From Celerinatantimonas sp046054195 (GTDB lineage: Bacteria > Pseudomonadota > Gammaproteobacteria > Enterobacterales > Celerinatantimonadaceae): DNA of 64,000 nt. The stretch spans positions 186,001 through 250,000 of the forward strand of contig NZ_JBEQCS010000002.1 of NCBI RefSeq assembly GCF_046054195.1, in the 5' to 3' direction. The notes beneath the pieces are model-generated. The model saw only the letters and a program-made list of their open reading frames with translations. It was not told the DNA's origin and searched no databases. Positions 1 to 7,526 of this stretch are shown here, piece after piece (within the stretch, counting starts at the first letter, position 1; each line of letters starts with the position of its first letter). The position numbers were made by a program, and so were the translations under genes.

Positions 1-1060
1 TTCTATCGATCACATCACCGGCTAACTGACCACACGCAGCATCAATATCATCACCGCGAGTTCTGCGCACCACAACGGTAATACCGTAGGATGTCAACAC
101 TTTGCTGAATCTGTCGATACGGCTATTAGACGGTTTACCATAAGGTGATTCAGGATACGGATTAAACGGGATCAAGTTAATCTTACAGGGTGTATCTTTT
201 AAAAGTGCCGCGAGCTCGTGGGCGTGATCCATCTCATCGTTCACTTTGTTAAGCAATACATACTCAACTGTGACTTTGCCCTGATTTGCATTCGATTTGG
301 TCATGTAGCGTTTTACCGCACCGAGAAACTCGCTGATATTGTATTTATCGTTAATCGGCATGATTTCACTGCGCAACTTATCATTTGGCGCGTGCAGCGA
401 AATGGCCAAAGCGACATCGATTCGATCGCCCAGCATATCCAGCGCAGGGACAACGCCTGAAGTACTGATGGTGACGCGTCGTTTACTTAACCCGAAGGCC
501 AAATCGTCCATCATCAATTCCATCGCCGGAATGACGTTATTTAAATTAAGCAGCGGCTCGCCCATTCCCATCATAACGACATTGGTAATCGGCCGTTTAC
601 CGGTTTGTTTGCTAAATCCGATAACTTGGGCTGCTCGCCACACCTGACCAATAATATCGCTAACACTTAAGTTACGGTTAAAACCCTGCTGCGCGGTTGA
701 GCAAAATTTGCAATCGAGTGCGCATCCCACCTGAGAAGAGACACAAAGAGTCGCCCTATCGTGCTCTGGGATATAAACCGTTTCAATTTCTTGACCATGA
801 ACTAACATCGCCCATTTGATGGTGCCATCAGATGAGCGCTGTTCTTTAGATATTTCAGGTGCCTTGATTTCGGCACATTCAACCAACTTGGCTCGTAAGA
901 CCTTATTAACGTTGGTCATCTGTTCGAAATCGCTAACGCCAAAATGATAAATCCATTTCATCACTTGATCCGCTCGAAACGGTTTCTCCCCCATCTCGGC
1001 GAAGAAATCCCGCATAGCCTGGCGATTGAGATTCAGCAGATTTGTTTTTTGCTCACTCAT
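1..1060 (-). CDS. rlmN: 23S rRNA/tRNA adenine-C2 methyltransferase RlmN, C-terminus cut by window start
   Basis: Radical SAM methyltransferase that methylates C2 of A2503 in 23S rRNA and A37 in some tRNAs. The frame opens with ATG at 1060 and stays open to base 1, so the C-terminal end lies outside the window. Translation of the minus strand begins MSEQKTNLLNLNRQAMRDFF and carries the radical SAM triad CALDCKFC, preceded by the family's SSQVG element, then the GMGEPLLN motif. It also contains TISTSGVVP and a late RRTRGDDIDAACGQL segment typical of RlmN. The last of these holds the C-terminal cysteine needed for the methyl-transfer mechanism. It is divergent from the exported protein at 1229. 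The family assignment is firm; only the extreme C-terminus is unseen. Confidence 0.96.
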   Translation of the reverse strand, partial: MSEQKTNLLNLNRQAMRDFFAEMGEKPFRADQVMKWIYHFGVSDFEQMTNVNKVLRAKLVECAEIKAPEISKEQRSSDGTIKWAMLVHGQEIETVYIPEHDRATLCVSSQVGCALDCKFCSTAQQGFNRNLSVSDIIGQVWRAAQVIGFSKQTGKRPITNVVMMGMGEPLLNLNNVIPAMELMMDDLAFGLSKRRVTISTSGVVPALDMLGDRIDVALAISLHAPNDKLRSEIMPINDKYNISEFLGAVKRYMTKSNANQGKVTVEYVLLNKVNDEMDHAHELAALLKDTPCKINLIPFNPYPESPYGKPSNSRIDRFSKVLTSYGITVVVRRTRGDDIDAACGQLAGDVIDR

Positions 1061-1228
1061 GAACGTTGCGATCCTTTAAATAAAAAAGCGCCGGATTGTA
1101 CAAACTTTAGCGCTACTTGGCCAGTACCGGAAAAAACCAATGCAATATCGATTTTCCCAAGTAGTTACCGTAATCGTGACTTGATAACTTATTTTAACAA
1201 ATTCGTAGCCATTTAAGGAAATTCTATC

Positions 1229-1798
1229 TTGCAAAAGTCAGCCATCACCCGCTTCACTCTATTGCTGAGCCTTTTGTTGAGTTTTTCAGCGATTGGCGCA
1301 ACACATGCGCAATTTAACTTCGCGGGAAAACAGTTTCCCCAAGCAGAAACGCTCAAAGGTGCCAGACTATCCATTCTTTATGGATACACACACAATGTCA
1401 GCGGCATAGACGTCCCTTTATTATCCCTATCACAAGTAGACAATTTTTATGGCGTTCAGTTCTCACCTTTTTTAGGAATTGGCCATATTCGTCAACATTT
1501 TCGTGGTGTTGCACTGAACTTAGCCAACTGGCATGAAGGTGATGACCAAGGGGTTAACATTGGCCTATTAAACGTCACTCACTCGTTAAAAGGGGCCAAC
1601 CTGGGTTTGGTCAACATCAGTACCGAGCAATCAAGTGTTGATTTAGGACTGGTTAATTACTCAGCAAAAACCTATTTTCAGCTGGGACTGGTGAATGCCA
1701 CACAAAATCTACAAGGGTTACAAATAGGCTTAGTAAACTACGCAGCCAATGGTGCACTCCCGGTTCTGCCGATTATCAACTTCAATAAAAACTTTTAA
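1229..1798 (+). CDS. Exported protein with GLVN repeats (VC2662-like), function unknown
   Basis: A 189-residue protein with an N-terminal signal peptide (hydrophobic residues 9-24, likely cleavage after THA near residue 27). The start is TTG at 1229, chosen because an AAGGA ribosome site (1215-1219) lies nine bases upstream and no ATG fits as well. The C-terminal half is built from repeats of roughly 14 residues ending in G(L/V)(L/V)N: GVNIGLLN, ANLGLVN, VDLGLVN, FQLGLVN and LQIGLVN. Such repeats suggest regular beta structure on or in the outer membrane. It resembles uncharacterised exported proteins of vibrios and relatives, recognised from memory. It is monocistronic and convergent with gltX, with a hairpin between them. 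No enzymatic motif is visible. Confidence 0.75.
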   Translation: MQKSAITRFTLLLSLLLSFSAIGATHAQFNFAGKQFPQAETLKGARLSILYGYTHNVSGIDVPLLSLSQVDNFYGVQFSPFLGIGHIRQHFRGVALNLANWHEGDDQGVNIGLLNVTHSLKGANLGLVNISTEQSSVDLGLVNYSAKTYFQLGLVNATQNLQGLQIGLVNYAANGALPVLPIINFNKNF

Positions 1799-1860
1799 AA
1801 ATTATACCCTTGGCTATCTAAAATGAAATGACTGGTTAGTTATCAAATACGATAGATACA

Positions 1861-1886
1861 AAAACGGGAGCATAAGCTCCCGTTTT
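1861..1886. terminator. Bidirectional terminator between the GLVN-repeat gene and gltX
   Basis: Perfect 11-bp inverted repeat (AAAACGGGAGC / GCTCCCGTTTT) with a 4-base loop. A and T runs flank it, so it can work as an intrinsic terminator in both directions. It sits between two convergent genes, 15 bases after the gltX stop. Confidence 0.85.
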
Positions 1887-1900
1887 ACTACCCATCAAGT

Positions 1901-3382
1901 TTAAGCTGCTTTATAGGCTTTAAAGGCTTTCTCGAGTTTTTTAGCAACTTTTTTGCTAACCCCCACACTTAGCAACGCAACACGCAGTCGAGCGCGAGAC
2001 ATATCCGGCCCGAGGATTTCCATTGCATCCACAACAGATGTAGAGCTGGTTTTACCAGTAATCGCGACAAAAACTGGCTCTAAGAAATCTTTTACTTTCA
2101 CTTCAAGGTGATCGGCAATTGCTTTGGCAATCAAAAAGATCTTATCTTTATCCCAATCGTGCAGCGCTTCTAATTCCCAAATAAAGAACTGCATTCCTTC
2201 ACGAAACTGCTCTTCAGTGAGTTTATTGACCAGCAATACAGGGTCATATTCTGGGATACCACTGACAAAATGAGCGGCAATTGGAGCTAAATCACTGAAA
2301 ACTTCCATACGAGTTTTCACCTGAGGAATGATTTTCATCAGTGTTTCACGATTATAAGCCCATTTGTGCAGTTCATCGGCTAGCTGGTCGTCATCGAGTT
2401 CTTCACGGATCCACAAGCCATTGAGCCATTTTAGTTTATCGACATCAAAGACGGGTCCGCCTAAAGAGACTCGTTTCATGTCGAAATTTTCGACCATTTC
2501 ATCAAGCGAGAATTTTTCCCGACCATCAGGCATAGACCATCCCATCCGCCCTAGATAGTTCAAAAGCGCCTGAGGCAAAAAGCCCATTTTCTGATAATAC
2601 AGAATACTGGTTGGGTTTTTACGTTTACTCAGTTTAGATTTATCCGGGTTACGCAGCAGTGGCATATGGCCAAGCTGTGGCGCCTGCCAACCAAAATCTT
2701 CATAGAGTTTAATCAGTTTTGGAGCTGAGCTTAGCCACTCTTCACCACGGAAAATATGGGTGATGCTCATCAAATGGTCATCGACCACATTCGCCAGAAA
2801 ATAAGTCGGATAGCCGTCTGCTTTAAGCAACACTTGCATATCGACCTGTTCCCACGGAATTTCGACTTCACCGCGCAGGTAATCATTAAACTTAAAACTA
2901 CCTGATTCAGGGATTTTCATCCGGATCACATACGGGTCGCCAGCATCAAGATGCGCTTTAATTTCAGATTCAGTTAATTTTAAACCGCGACCGTCATAAT
3001 GAGGCTGGATACCAGCTTCAAGTTGTTCAGCACGCATCTGGGCAAGCTCATCAGATGTTGCAAAGCAATAAAACGCTTTACCTTCATCAACCAACTGTTG
3101 CGCATATTTCTGATAAATATCGATGCGATCACTTTGTCGATAAGGGCCTGCTGGGCCGCCAATATCTGGGCCTTCATCCCATGACAAACCGGTCCATTTT
3201 AAGCTTTCTAAGATAGCGTCCTCTGACTCTCGAGTACTGCGAGTGCGGTCGGTATCTTCGATACGCAAAATAAACTCACCACCTTGCGATTTAGCAAACG
3301 CATAGTTGAACAGTGCAATATAAGCAGTGCCCACATGTGGATCACCAGTTGGTGATGGGGCAACTCGAGTTCGAACAGTCAT
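1901..3382 (-). CDS. gltX: Glutamyl-tRNA synthetase
   Basis: Class I aminoacyl-tRNA synthetase that charges tRNA-Glu in the cytoplasm. The 493-residue protein has the nucleotide-binding HIGH-type motif as PTGDPHVGT (residues 12-19), the ILRIEDTDR segment (38-46) and the KMSKS-type loop as KLSKR (250-254). The C-terminal anticodon-binding domain follows. The length matches bacterial GltX. The start ATG at 3382 is preceded by GAGAGA. The neighbouring tRNA-Val cluster is the same context seen near gltX in enteric bacteria. A shared bidirectional terminator lies just past the stop. Confidence 0.98.
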   Translation of the reverse strand: MTVRTRVAPSPTGDPHVGTAYIALFNYAFAKSQGGEFILRIEDTDRTRSTRESEDAILESLKWTGLSWDEGPDIGGPAGPYRQSDRIDIYQKYAQQLVDEGKAFYCFATSDELAQMRAEQLEAGIQPHYDGRGLKLTESEIKAHLDAGDPYVIRMKIPESGSFKFNDYLRGEVEIPWEQVDMQVLLKADGYPTYFLANVVDDHLMSITHIFRGEEWLSSAPKLIKLYEDFGWQAPQLGHMPLLRNPDKSKLSKRKNPTSILYYQKMGFLPQALLNYLGRMGWSMPDGREKFSLDEMVENFDMKRVSLGGPVFDVDKLKWLNGLWIREELDDDQLADELHKWAYNRETLMKIIPQVKTRMEVFSDLAPIAAHFVSGIPEYDPVLLVNKLTEEQFREGMQFFIWELEALHDWDKDKIFLIAKAIADHLEVKVKDFLEPVFVAITGKTSSTSVVDAMEILGPDMSRARLRVALLSVGVSKKVAKKLEKAFKAYKAA

Positions 3383-3655
3383 GAAATCTCTCTTTCCAGT
3401 CAGTTACAACAATAATAAGTTGGCGGCAATCTTACCATAGCATGGCGATTGTGTTTATCTTTGCGGGTAAATTTGATGGGATGATTTATTCATAACTTAA
3501 GAAAAAATACATTTCATTCTCTAGCGGTATTTATTGCTCTGTTAATAGATGGTGAAAAAATACTCAAATCAGCCCACATATAGAACAACAAAACCGCTAA
3601 GCCTGCATTTTTGATGAGAAAACCAGCAACCACACGGATTTTCTTAAAATTTGCG
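3383..3655. other. Intergenic region upstream of gltX
   Basis: Together with the tRNA promoter this makes a 315-base gap. Apart from the stable-RNA promoter at 3656-3683 I see no gene-sized frame with a ribosome site. The gltX promoter must lie here, but I cannot point to a convincing pair of boxes. Confidence 0.5.
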
Positions 3656-3683
3656 TTGACAGCTCGGCGAGGCTCCCTATAAT
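3656..3683 (+). promoter_or_regulatory. Sigma-70 promoter of the tRNA-Val operon
   Basis: Consensus -35 TTGACA (3656-3661) and consensus -10 TATAAT (3678-3683) with a 16-base spacer. A GC-rich discriminator (acgcctcc) follows at once. Such discriminators mark promoters of stable RNA genes under growth-rate and ppGpp control. The first tRNA begins 15 bases after the -10 box. Confidence 0.9.
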
Positions 3684-3697
3684 ACGCCTCCACAAGT

Positions 3698-3773
3698 GGT
3701 TGCTTAGCTCAGTTGGGAGAGCATCGCCCTTACAAGGCGAGGGTCACTGGTTCAAGCCCAGTAGCAACCACCA
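3698..3773 (+). tRNA. tRNA-Val(UAC), version A, copy 1
   Basis: 76 nt including the encoded CCA. The acceptor stem is GGTTGCT/AGCAACC and the anticodon loop is CTTACAA, giving UAC. The D arm is TAGCTCAGTTGGGAGAGC and the T stem ACTGG/CCAGT. It is identical to the copy at 3860 and differs from the copies at 3778 and 3940 by three compensated base pairs. Confidence 0.97.
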
Positions 3774-3777
3774 TCGT

Positions 3778-3853
3778 GGTCGTTTAGCTCAGTTGGGAGA
3801 GCATCGCCCTTACAAGGCGAGGGTCGCTGGTTCAAGCCCAGCAACGACCACCA
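3778..3853 (+). tRNA. tRNA-Val(UAC), version B, copy 1
   Basis: 76 nt with CCA. The acceptor stem is GGTCGTT/AACGACC, the anticodon UAC and the T stem GCTGG/CCAGC. The 4-base gap from the previous tRNA indicates one polycistronic precursor. Confidence 0.97.
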
Positions 3854-3859
3854 CAATTT

Positions 3860-3935
3860 GGTTGCTTAGCTCAGTTGGGAGAGCATCGCCCTTACAAGGC
3901 GAGGGTCACTGGTTCAAGCCCAGTAGCAACCACCA
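3860..3935 (+). tRNA. tRNA-Val(UAC), version A, copy 2
   Basis: Same sequence as the copy at 3698, exactly 162 bases downstream of it. This fits tandem duplication of an A+B unit. Confidence 0.97.
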
Positions 3936-3939
3936 TGAT

Positions 3940-4015
3940 GGTCGTTTAGCTCAGTTGGGAGAGCATCGCCCTTACAAGGCGAGGGTCGCTGGTTCAAGCC
4001 CAGCAACGACCACCA
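3940..4015 (+). tRNA. tRNA-Val(UAC), version B, copy 2
   Basis: Same sequence as the copy at 3778, 162 bases downstream of it. It is the last tRNA of the operon. A short T-rich run follows at 4017-4023, but I see no strong terminator hairpin before the convergent lipoprotein gene. Confidence 0.97.
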
Positions 4016-4038
4016 TATTTTTTATCCTTCCGGTTTTT

Positions 4039-4560
4039 CTAATCTTTTTGCTTTTTCAACATTAACGTTACGTGTCCAACTGGCAAACCAAACTTGTACA
4101 ACGTACTGGTATTGATCACAACGTCATCATCAATGCGGTATAACCAGTCATCGACTTTAAATGTCCACTGTTTGTTATTGATTGGAACGTTTAACAGGTA
4201 GTGCCAGTTGACGACAGAACCTGCAATTGAGCCTTTTGCCTGCCCTTTTACATCCCCTGCTCGACCAGAAATTTCGTTGCCATTAAGCTCAATACTCCAG
4301 ATGCGTTTTTGTTGTTTGCCATCTAAATAATGAAATGTTTCATCCAAAGTCAGTGTATCTTTATCCCAACTAGCAATGATATCGGTTGTAAAACGCCGCG
4401 TTAATTTATTTGAGTAATCAGTCACCATTCCCCATGCTTTAAGTTTGCCTGAGAAAAAAGAGCGAAACGCAAAATCGGGTTTACTGCCTTGATACTCTTC
4501 AATATTCGTGCTGCAAGAGACTAACAAAGTGCTGAATATAACGATTAGAATTACTCTCAT
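4039..4560 (-). CDS. DUF3833 lipoprotein
   Basis: A 173-residue predicted lipoprotein. The N-terminus MRVILIVIFSTLLVSC carries a lipobox (LVSC, Cys16), so it is expected to be anchored in the envelope. The body has DUF3833 features: the early FFSGKLKAWGMVTD and the late DDWLYRIDDDVVINTS. It starts 3 bases after the stop of the chalcone-isomerase-like gene and has its own GGAG ribosome site, so it is the last gene of a three-gene operon. The family has no known biochemical function. The domain name is recalled, not searched. Confidence 0.85.
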   Translation of the reverse strand: MRVILIVIFSTLLVSCSTNIEEYQGSKPDFAFRSFFSGKLKAWGMVTDYSNKLTRRFTTDIIASWDKDTLTLDETFHYLDGKQQKRIWSIELNGNEISGRAGDVKGQAKGSIAGSVVNWHYLLNVPINNKQWTFKVDDWLYRIDDDVVINTSTLYKFGLPVGHVTLMLKKQKD

Positions 4561-4563
4561 CAG

Positions 4564-5064
4564 TTATTCTCCTAATAAATTAGCTCGCTGTTCGGGATAC
4601 TGGCTATTTGCGCCAAGCCAGATAGCCAAAAATGCTTTGGCAAATTGTGGGTCGGCTATCTCACCTAAATAACGCTCTCCCAGGTAAAAACGACCGGAGC
4701 CATCTTGGGTCACTTTAAATGCGATACAGTCGCCTTTTTGTACATCCGGCCAGATTGAATCAAGGCTCTGTAACCATTGTTCAACCGGTAAAGAGGGTGC
4801 AAGTTTCATCTCTTGCCATTGCTCACGCGTATGTTTCACCAGATTCTGATGGCTGATATCCCGTAAATAAGTCAGTTGCAAAACGGTTCCCTGCTGCGCT
4901 GTTACTGCAGCTTTTGCCCCATCACTTTGATATAAACGCGCATGGTAAATATCAAACCACCATTTACTAAAAGTATATTCACCCAATGGCTTTTGTTGGA
5001 TAGGCGCTGTGCAACTATTGGAACCTGCTGCCATTGCAGCAACTAACAGCAACGTTATTAACAT
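4564..5064 (-). CDS. Exported chalcone-isomerase-like protein
   Basis: A 166-residue protein with an N-terminal signal sequence (residues 1-17), followed by the domain of bacterial chalcone-isomerase-like proteins. Visible signs are GEYTFSKWWFDIYHARLY, the TYLRDIS segment and the C-terminal AFLAIWLG. Bacterial members are thought to bind lipids or fatty acids rather than catalyse flavonoid chemistry (family knowledge). The gene has a strong GGAGGTGA ribosome site. It overlaps the upstream DUF2878 gene by 7 bases, which suggests translational coupling. Confidence 0.8.
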   Translation of the reverse strand: MLITLLLVAAMAAGSNSCTAPIQQKPLGEYTFSKWWFDIYHARLYQSDGAKAAVTAQQGTVLQLTYLRDISHQNLVKHTREQWQEMKLAPSLPVEQWLQSLDSIWPDVQKGDCIAFKVTQDGSGRFYLGERYLGEIADPQFAKAFLAIWLGANSQYPEQRANLLGE

Positions 5065-5603
5065 TGTTCACCTCCCTCTTTGTTCGCAACTGTTTCAAAA
5101 CGAAAAAGAAATCGGCATAAAGATAAAAGAATCGGCGTTAAAACAAGCCAAACCAGCGCTAAAATGAGCAGCGTTGATAAAGATAACTGCGCGATATTGG
5201 CAAGTTTTGCGCCGGCCCAGTAGCTTGAAGGTCCGCCAATCGCCCCACAGATAGAGGCTATCACCAGATGGTTTTGAAACCATTTCAATGAAACATTTAG
5301 CAGCGTTGCAAACACCGGCCAAAGCAAATATAACCAAAGAGCAATGCCCTGCTCTTGCCAGTGAGAGCCATAAATTCCCAAATAGGCTAAAGCGCTATCA
5401 CAACCAATACCAGTAAGAGTGACAACCAACAGCATTGCCCACTTAGCCCATCGTCCTGATTCGGTGACAAGATAAAATCCAACCGTTAATATCACAGTAA
5501 CAACTGAGAGCGCACTGACACCCAAACAAACTAACAGCCACCAGCAGAGCTGATACGCCAGAATATTGACCCATAGTTTGATGGTTAAAACGTCCAATTT
5601 CAT
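5058..5603 (-). CDS. DUF2878 integral membrane protein
   Basis: An inner-membrane protein of about 181 residues with roughly five hydrophobic helices. It includes WVNILAYQLCWWLLV near the start and SLSTLLILALVWLVLTPILL near the end. It matches DUF2878 from memory. I place the start at ATG 5603 (MKLDVLTIKLW), where the first predicted helix begins and which fits the family's usual length. The frame is also open from a TTG at 5681 that would add 26 residues. It is the first gene of the operon with the chalcone-isomerase-like and DUF3833 genes. The function is unknown. Confidence 0.7.
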   Translation of the reverse strand: MKLDVLTIKLWVNILAYQLCWWLLVCLGVSALSVVTVILTVGFYLVTESGRWAKWAMLLVVTLTGIGCDSALAYLGIYGSHWQEQGIALWLYLLWPVFATLLNVSLKWFQNHLVIASICGAIGGPSSYWAGAKLANIAQLSLSTLLILALVWLVLTPILLSLCRFLFRFETVANKEGGEQC

Positions 5604-5861
5604 TGCCAAACACCGCTTTTGCTGGAGTGCAAAAAAAACAGCTACTACACAACATAGCAACTGCACTGCACATTGAACCAATATTTAAGCGCTTTTATTT
5701 TTTGCTCGGTGAGTAAGTCACTCTTTTAACCAACAGGACAGCTTAATCGCTAGTTAGCCATTTTATTTGCTAAATACATTTAAACTTTTAGGCAAACTCG
5801 TTAAAGTTCACAGTCAGAAGTAACCGTATAAAGAAAGGCTCCGGCCGGATAGGAGAGATTT

Positions 5862-6602
5862 ATGAATGATGTACTCACAACTTTATTTAACCATAAAAGC
5901 GATCGCAGTTTTTTAAGTAAACCAATCAGCAATGAGTTATTAGATAATGTGGTTAAAGCCGCCTATCACGCCCCCACTTCAATTAATTCCCAACAGGTAT
6001 CAGTGATTGTGGTGCAAGACCAAGAGCGCCGGCAACGCTTGTCGAAGCTTTGTGGTGGTCAACCTTGGATAGCCCAAGCACCTGTATTTTTAGTATTTGT
6101 TTTTGATATGAATAAAACCAAACTGGGCATGCAAATGGTCAATCAAGAGCAAAAAGCGCAGCAAAGTATTGAAAGCATTATCTCTGGCTCAACAGATGTT
6201 GGTATCGCGCTAACTAGCGCATTAGTCGCTGCTCACTCACAAGGTTTAGGTGGCGTGCCCATTGGTGGTATTCGCCTTCATCCACAAGAGGTGATTGATG
6301 AGTTACAACTGCCAGAAAATACATTTGCAATCGCTGGTTTATCCTTAGGTTATGTTGATAAACCAGCCCATATAAAACCACGGCTACCTATGGCAACATT
6401 CCGTCATGAAGAGCACTATCAGAGCGAAAACTTAAACGAAAATATTCAGCAATATAACCAAACGCTTAGAGATCATTGGCAAACGATTGGTCGAAGTGAT
6501 GGTGAAGATTGGAGCCATTCAATCTCTGGATATTACGCCAGAGTCTACTATCCGGATGTTGCACCGACATTGATAAAACAAGGTTTTACCAATAAATTTT
6601 AA
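5862..6602 (+). CDS. NfsA-like NADPH-dependent flavin oxidoreductase (nitroreductase family)
   Basis: A 246-residue protein of the oxygen-insensitive nitroreductase superfamily, NfsA/FRP type, cytoplasmic and FMN dependent. Signs are HKSDRSFLSKPIS (residues 11-23), the FMN-binding HAPTSINSQQVSV (36-48) and the GLGGVPIGGIR loop near the middle. A LSLGYVDKPAHIKPRLP segment is typical of this group. An AGGAGAG ribosome site precedes ATG 5862. It may reduce nitroaromatics, quinones or flavins; the natural substrate cannot be read from sequence. It is convergent with the NimR-like gene, whose partner exporter handles nitroimidazoles in E. coli. Confidence 0.88.
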   Translation: MNDVLTTLFNHKSDRSFLSKPISNELLDNVVKAAYHAPTSINSQQVSVIVVQDQERRQRLSKLCGGQPWIAQAPVFLVFVFDMNKTKLGMQMVNQEQKAQQSIESIISGSTDVGIALTSALVAAHSQGLGGVPIGGIRLHPQEVIDELQLPENTFAIAGLSLGYVDKPAHIKPRLPMATFRHEEHYQSENLNENIQQYNQTLRDHWQTIGRSDGEDWSHSISGYYARVYYPDVAPTLIKQGFTNKF

Positions 6603-6629
6603 CTAAATAGCGCTTTTAAACCTCAAATC

Positions 6630-6667
6630 AAGCGGTGCTACATTAGCGTTACAGCACCGCTTTTTAT
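6630..6667 (+). terminator. Intrinsic terminator of the nitroreductase gene
   Basis: A 10-bp stem (AAGCGGTGCT / AGCACCGCTT) with a 13-base loop, followed by TTTTTAT. It begins 27 bases after the stop and overlaps the end of the convergent regulator gene. Confidence 0.8.
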
Positions 6668-7428
6668 GGGTGTTTAGTAAAAAACTCGCGCGGTGTTTTA
6701 GCAAATAAACTCTTAAACATTTCAATAAAGGCACTAACAGATTCATAACCGAGCCAATGGGCAATCGCGTACACTTTTTCTCCTTTAGACAACGCCTGCA
6801 ATGCCAGCAGTCCAGACCATTGCCGCCGCCATTGACCAAAGCTCATGCCCGTATCTTTATAGATAAGCCGACTCAAAGTCCGCTCACTCATCGCCACATA
6901 GCTAGCACAGGCACTCAATGTACGAAATTGTGCTGGCTCGCTACTTAATACCGTCAGCAAGGGCCGCAATCGTTCTGATTTCAGTGCTAAATGAAATTCT
7001 CGATGACGCGGGGCAAATTGCAATTGCTCTAAAAAGACGTTAGCCAGCCTTGAATCAGCCTCGGTCAATGACTGCGGCATACGGGATGTAAAATGCTCAC
7101 ACATAGCACTAAGCAGTTGATTAAAAGCGATAACACAGACTTTGTCCCCGAGCCAATTTGCAGGCTCAATAAACAGTAACCCAGCGCGACTATGGGCTCC
7201 TAAAATATTGTAGTGCGGAACCTCGGCTGGGATCCAAAGCCCATGCGCTTTGGGCACCAGCCAGAGCCCATCATAAGCAGATGTGGTGAGCGTTCCAGAT
7301 AACATCACAATCAACTGCCCTTTTTTATGCGTATGCAGCTGCGATTGACTGGCGCTGTCGCTTGTGGTTAATTCCAAGCCAACCACGGGCAGAGCAAAAT
7401 CATCCACATTAAATGGATCTTCAATCAT
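6664..7428 (-). CDS. nimR: NimR-like AraC-family transcriptional regulator
   Basis: A 254-residue regulator with an N-terminal cupin sensor domain (HTHKKGQLIVMLSGTL around residues 32-47, WIPAEVPHYN further on). The C-terminal AraC/XylS double helix-turn-helix includes YVAMSERTLSRLIYKDTGMSF and YESVSAFIEMFKSLFAKTPREFF. The length, architecture and divergent pairing with a CynX/NimT-type exporter match E. coli NimR (YeaM), which controls nimT. The symbol is assigned on that synteny and similarity, so treat it as a likely ortholog. Two direct TGTCATT repeats in the intergenic DNA could be its binding site. Confidence 0.8.
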   Translation of the reverse strand: MIEDPFNVDDFALPVVGLELTTSDSASQSQLHTHKKGQLIVMLSGTLTTSAYDGLWLVPKAHGLWIPAEVPHYNILGAHSRAGLLFIEPANWLGDKVCVIAFNQLLSAMCEHFTSRMPQSLTEADSRLANVFLEQLQFAPRHREFHLALKSERLRPLLTVLSSEPAQFRTLSACASYVAMSERTLSRLIYKDTGMSFGQWRRQWSGLLALQALSKGEKVYAIAHWLGYESVSAFIEMFKSLFAKTPREFFTKHP

Positions 7429-7451
7429 GATGTCTATTTTCCGTTATTTTT

Positions 7452-7495
7452 TGTCATTATATCAAAATACTGTCATTCAATAACTCGCATATAAT
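7452..7495 (+). promoter_or_regulatory. Candidate NimR operator and nimT promoter
   Basis: TGTCATT occurs at 7452-7458 and again at 7471-7477. The 19-base spacing, near two helical turns, is typical of AraC-family tandem half-sites. A TATAAT -10 box lies at 7490-7495. No good -35 hexamer sits 17 bases upstream of it, and the second repeat overlaps that position, as expected for an activator-dependent promoter. The link to the adjacent regulator is inference. Confidence 0.5.
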
Positions 7496-7526
7496 GGGCT
7501 CCTAAGCAGTTTTTCAGAAGGTTTTT

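Noticed and set aside
3698..4015. Repeat array with regular spacing, CRISPR-like at first sight
   Set aside because: The repeats are tRNA genes with CCA ends and 4-6-base spacers, so not CRISPR.
3700..4065. 121-codon frame with repeats such as QLGEHRPYKARVAGSSPATTT
   Set aside because: It is read through the four tRNA-Val genes; the repeats are tRNA sequence.
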